A program made the translations under genes and the position numbers. From Barthelona sp. PCE (taxonomy: Eukaryota; Metamonada: BaSk clade): DNA of 64,000 nt. Below, piece by piece: positions 63,701 to 64,000 of this stretch (the stretch's first letter is position 1; each line of letters opens with the position of its first letter). The stretch spans positions 1,302,001-1,366,000 of the forward strand of contig JAUFOR010000002.1 in NCBI GenBank assembly GCA_040285745.1, given 5' to 3'. The notes under the pieces were generated by a model. It had not been told where the DNA came from. It did not search any database and saw nothing but the letters and a program-made list of their open reading frames with translations.

Positions 63701-64000
63701 ATGTTCAACATCTGCACTCTCTCAAAGTGGCTGTCTGTAAACACTGTGTAATATGAACCTCCGAATATGGAGTCTGTTACAGTCAAACCCCTCATAATAA
63801 TGTTAGCGCTCAGTCCAATATCATGGATACAAACCAGATGCGCTTTTAGCGTGCTGTCAACAATAGTGACGTTCTCAACAATGACCTGGAACGCTGGCTG
63901 CTCACTTGTTACTATTAGAAGTGGCATTTCACAGTATGCACCATCGAAAAGAATATTTCTGATTGTTGGGTGAGTGGAGGTAGCTGGTGCAGTAAGCGAG
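60775..64000 (-). CDS. Beta-helix ectodomain protein with C-terminal multi-TM region; 5' end beyond window
   Basis: The frame is open to the right edge (24 further codons beyond the first internal Met), so the true start is outside the window; at least 1074 residues are present. The N-terminal 450 residues are repeat-like, with 'VxNVTIVDS', 'GLTVTDSIFGG' and 'ADNRGVLGGVFHS' patterns of parallel beta-helix (pectin-lyase or Pmp-like). A Cys-rich segment follows, with 'GLMCDECESGTVQIH' and 'GCGRLGYGDFCSHCNVEF'. About nine hydrophobic helices come next (residues about 675-1060). Similar giant 'polymorphic outer membrane'-like proteins occur in several protists. Adhesion or sensing is a guess; no ligand or pathway can be stated. 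Confidence 0.7.
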   Translation of the reverse strand, partial: SLTAPATSTHPTIRNILFDGAYCEMPLLIVTSEQPAFQVIVENVTIVDSTLKAHLVCIHDIGLSANIIMRGLTVTDSIFGGSYYTVFTDSHFERVQMLNIIQGISPVPDKYQVGILSTFERRVENVSFNDCIAKKYDSNGDLFIPDNYDTFVLLVIPQTTHLGLTMQIIDVQFENCLNFSGVVAGNLRDTDKDTFPHLIMFYRVNIHHCHCGVAPIIFTKTLNVALTFKSVNASHNSGYWSGFMCGYNAIVEAMRDIDNYPDQRSLSVTHSTSQFGAGVFFCKETLEFNSDYSILADNRGVLGGVFHSIEFIFHTHSRDDKHLVTSIDRNIGYRGGSVFAEVANFDLKSPLCFANNTDDFSVSVLVIGLVKFEGDANLILFNRTGLIFFRASRFQFGRKFPMPNNRRWCERIYRQNSKPLVRSGDFKCPWSHVYEYYPFDMHPLRMRYFAPMVPSELEIYVKNDSIGGMMNFNTLDLENFYPYKSNELFPITYYADALPLIIWQNPSGLLKLNMPPGSDATFGSTLQLSMRHENVTQMMKVKIPYCNAGYEMIDTKDGLMCDECESGTVQIHRNSSDDKCVSLNNGWKPVQIAMFTSDKYTVPVGHYLQEKDDNVQLFKCPRPQWCPGGMVHSGNTGLNFTHLRDANPLTCDASLPDNGCGRLGYGDFCSHCNVEFIDHGVVHGVVREAQFGNCVWCLPLGWTAVVAVVHVGLLILVLLFMKHGYKWEFLFKNLAEDETQYDLFVLYKIIFRQVFFFAPFFIFLIQNRSVYMVESSNVIDSKLSVFSPIATLQCLLTTLAPNMFNFLRSPCSFLSNFFIDNLLLLIIYSPHISSLWKTLCNHPLKKAHGKTAAVKFQQNILALAPYLLAHNIGALSPVDMKSTLSPNSLFDNSRRMWLDPRRKIYSSDLLRVNSMAVWILFNFCFFLVYMIRNFKSNCRCSMVDQNILALGLKPKFMWFEGVNVFIRTVLQVYMLFYGSSSLYLQIVYLSVYIISLISLKPHALPWISILSVRFALLTILTLCSAAMVLINNVAAILCGVITVIVLWKTQLKNKVDGITDSVYKGSGALLIDDF

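Noticed and set aside
1-64000. Alternative genetic code (ciliate-like reassigned stops)
   Set aside because: TAA, TAG and TGA each terminate conserved proteins at expected C-termini, and no in-frame stops interrupt conserved domains outside the two introns.

Overview
This window is nuclear DNA from a gene-dense, AT-rich eukaryote that builds cilia or flagella. The evidence is a cytosolic uL2 ribosomal protein, a TATA-binding protein, MCM2, eukaryotic cysteinyl-tRNA synthetase, BBSome subunits BBS5 and BBS7, and two short spliceosomal introns starting GTATGT. TAA, TAG and TGA all end conserved proteins, so the code is standard. Most genes have no intron and gaps are often under 100 bp. The mix of intron-poor genes, a cathepsin-B-like protease with a short propeptide, and a giant beta-helix membrane protein would suit a free-living anaerobic flagellate such as a metamonad. 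That placement is an inference, and I cannot name a genus.

Layout. 1-4304: the first 1434 codons of a bridge-like lipid-transfer protein (Csf1/BLTP1 type), running off the left edge. 4.4-9.6 kb: DCAF7/WDR68, an inositol polyphosphate kinase, a phosphatidylinositol transfer protein and an LRRC45-like protein. 9.6-15.6 kb: a membrane-anchored alpha/beta hydrolase, triosephosphate isomerase, an RRM-like protein, an unusual TBP and an orphan multi-TM protein. 15.6-25.3 kb: BBS7, a coiled-coil protein, a Canopy-family ER protein (with intron), a Fused/STK36-like kinase and a GH31 alpha-glucosidase. 25.6-36.7 kb: RFT1, DRC11 and several coiled-coil, VWA or PQQ-propeller proteins. 36.8-43.3 kb: a uridine-phosphorylase-like enzyme, cathepsin B-like protease, SRD5A3-like polyprenol reductase and uL2, with the longest gene-free stretches. 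43.4-60.5 kb: Josephin peptidase, PPAT, CysRS, kinesin-8 (with intron), CCDC13-like, YjbQ-family protein, LAS1, MCM2, BBS5, SH3-RhoGAP and TBL1. 60.8 kb to the end: a beta-helix/multi-TM receptor-like protein cut by the right edge.

Themes. At least six genes point to a cilium (BBS5, BBS7, DRC11, Fused-like kinase, LRRC45-like, CCDC13-like). Two serve dolichol-linked N-glycosylation (RFT1, polyprenol reductase). Genes are packed in convergent pairs 6-19 bp apart, divergent pairs with 43-300 bp promoters and a few head-to-tail pairs 29-42 bp apart. The AATAAA hexamer often overlaps the stop codon itself. Two divergent promoters contain perfect palindromes, and a large hairpin follows the last gene.

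I saw no rRNA, recognisable tRNA, CRISPR array or intact transposon. All family calls rest on reading conserved motifs by eye, not on database searches.
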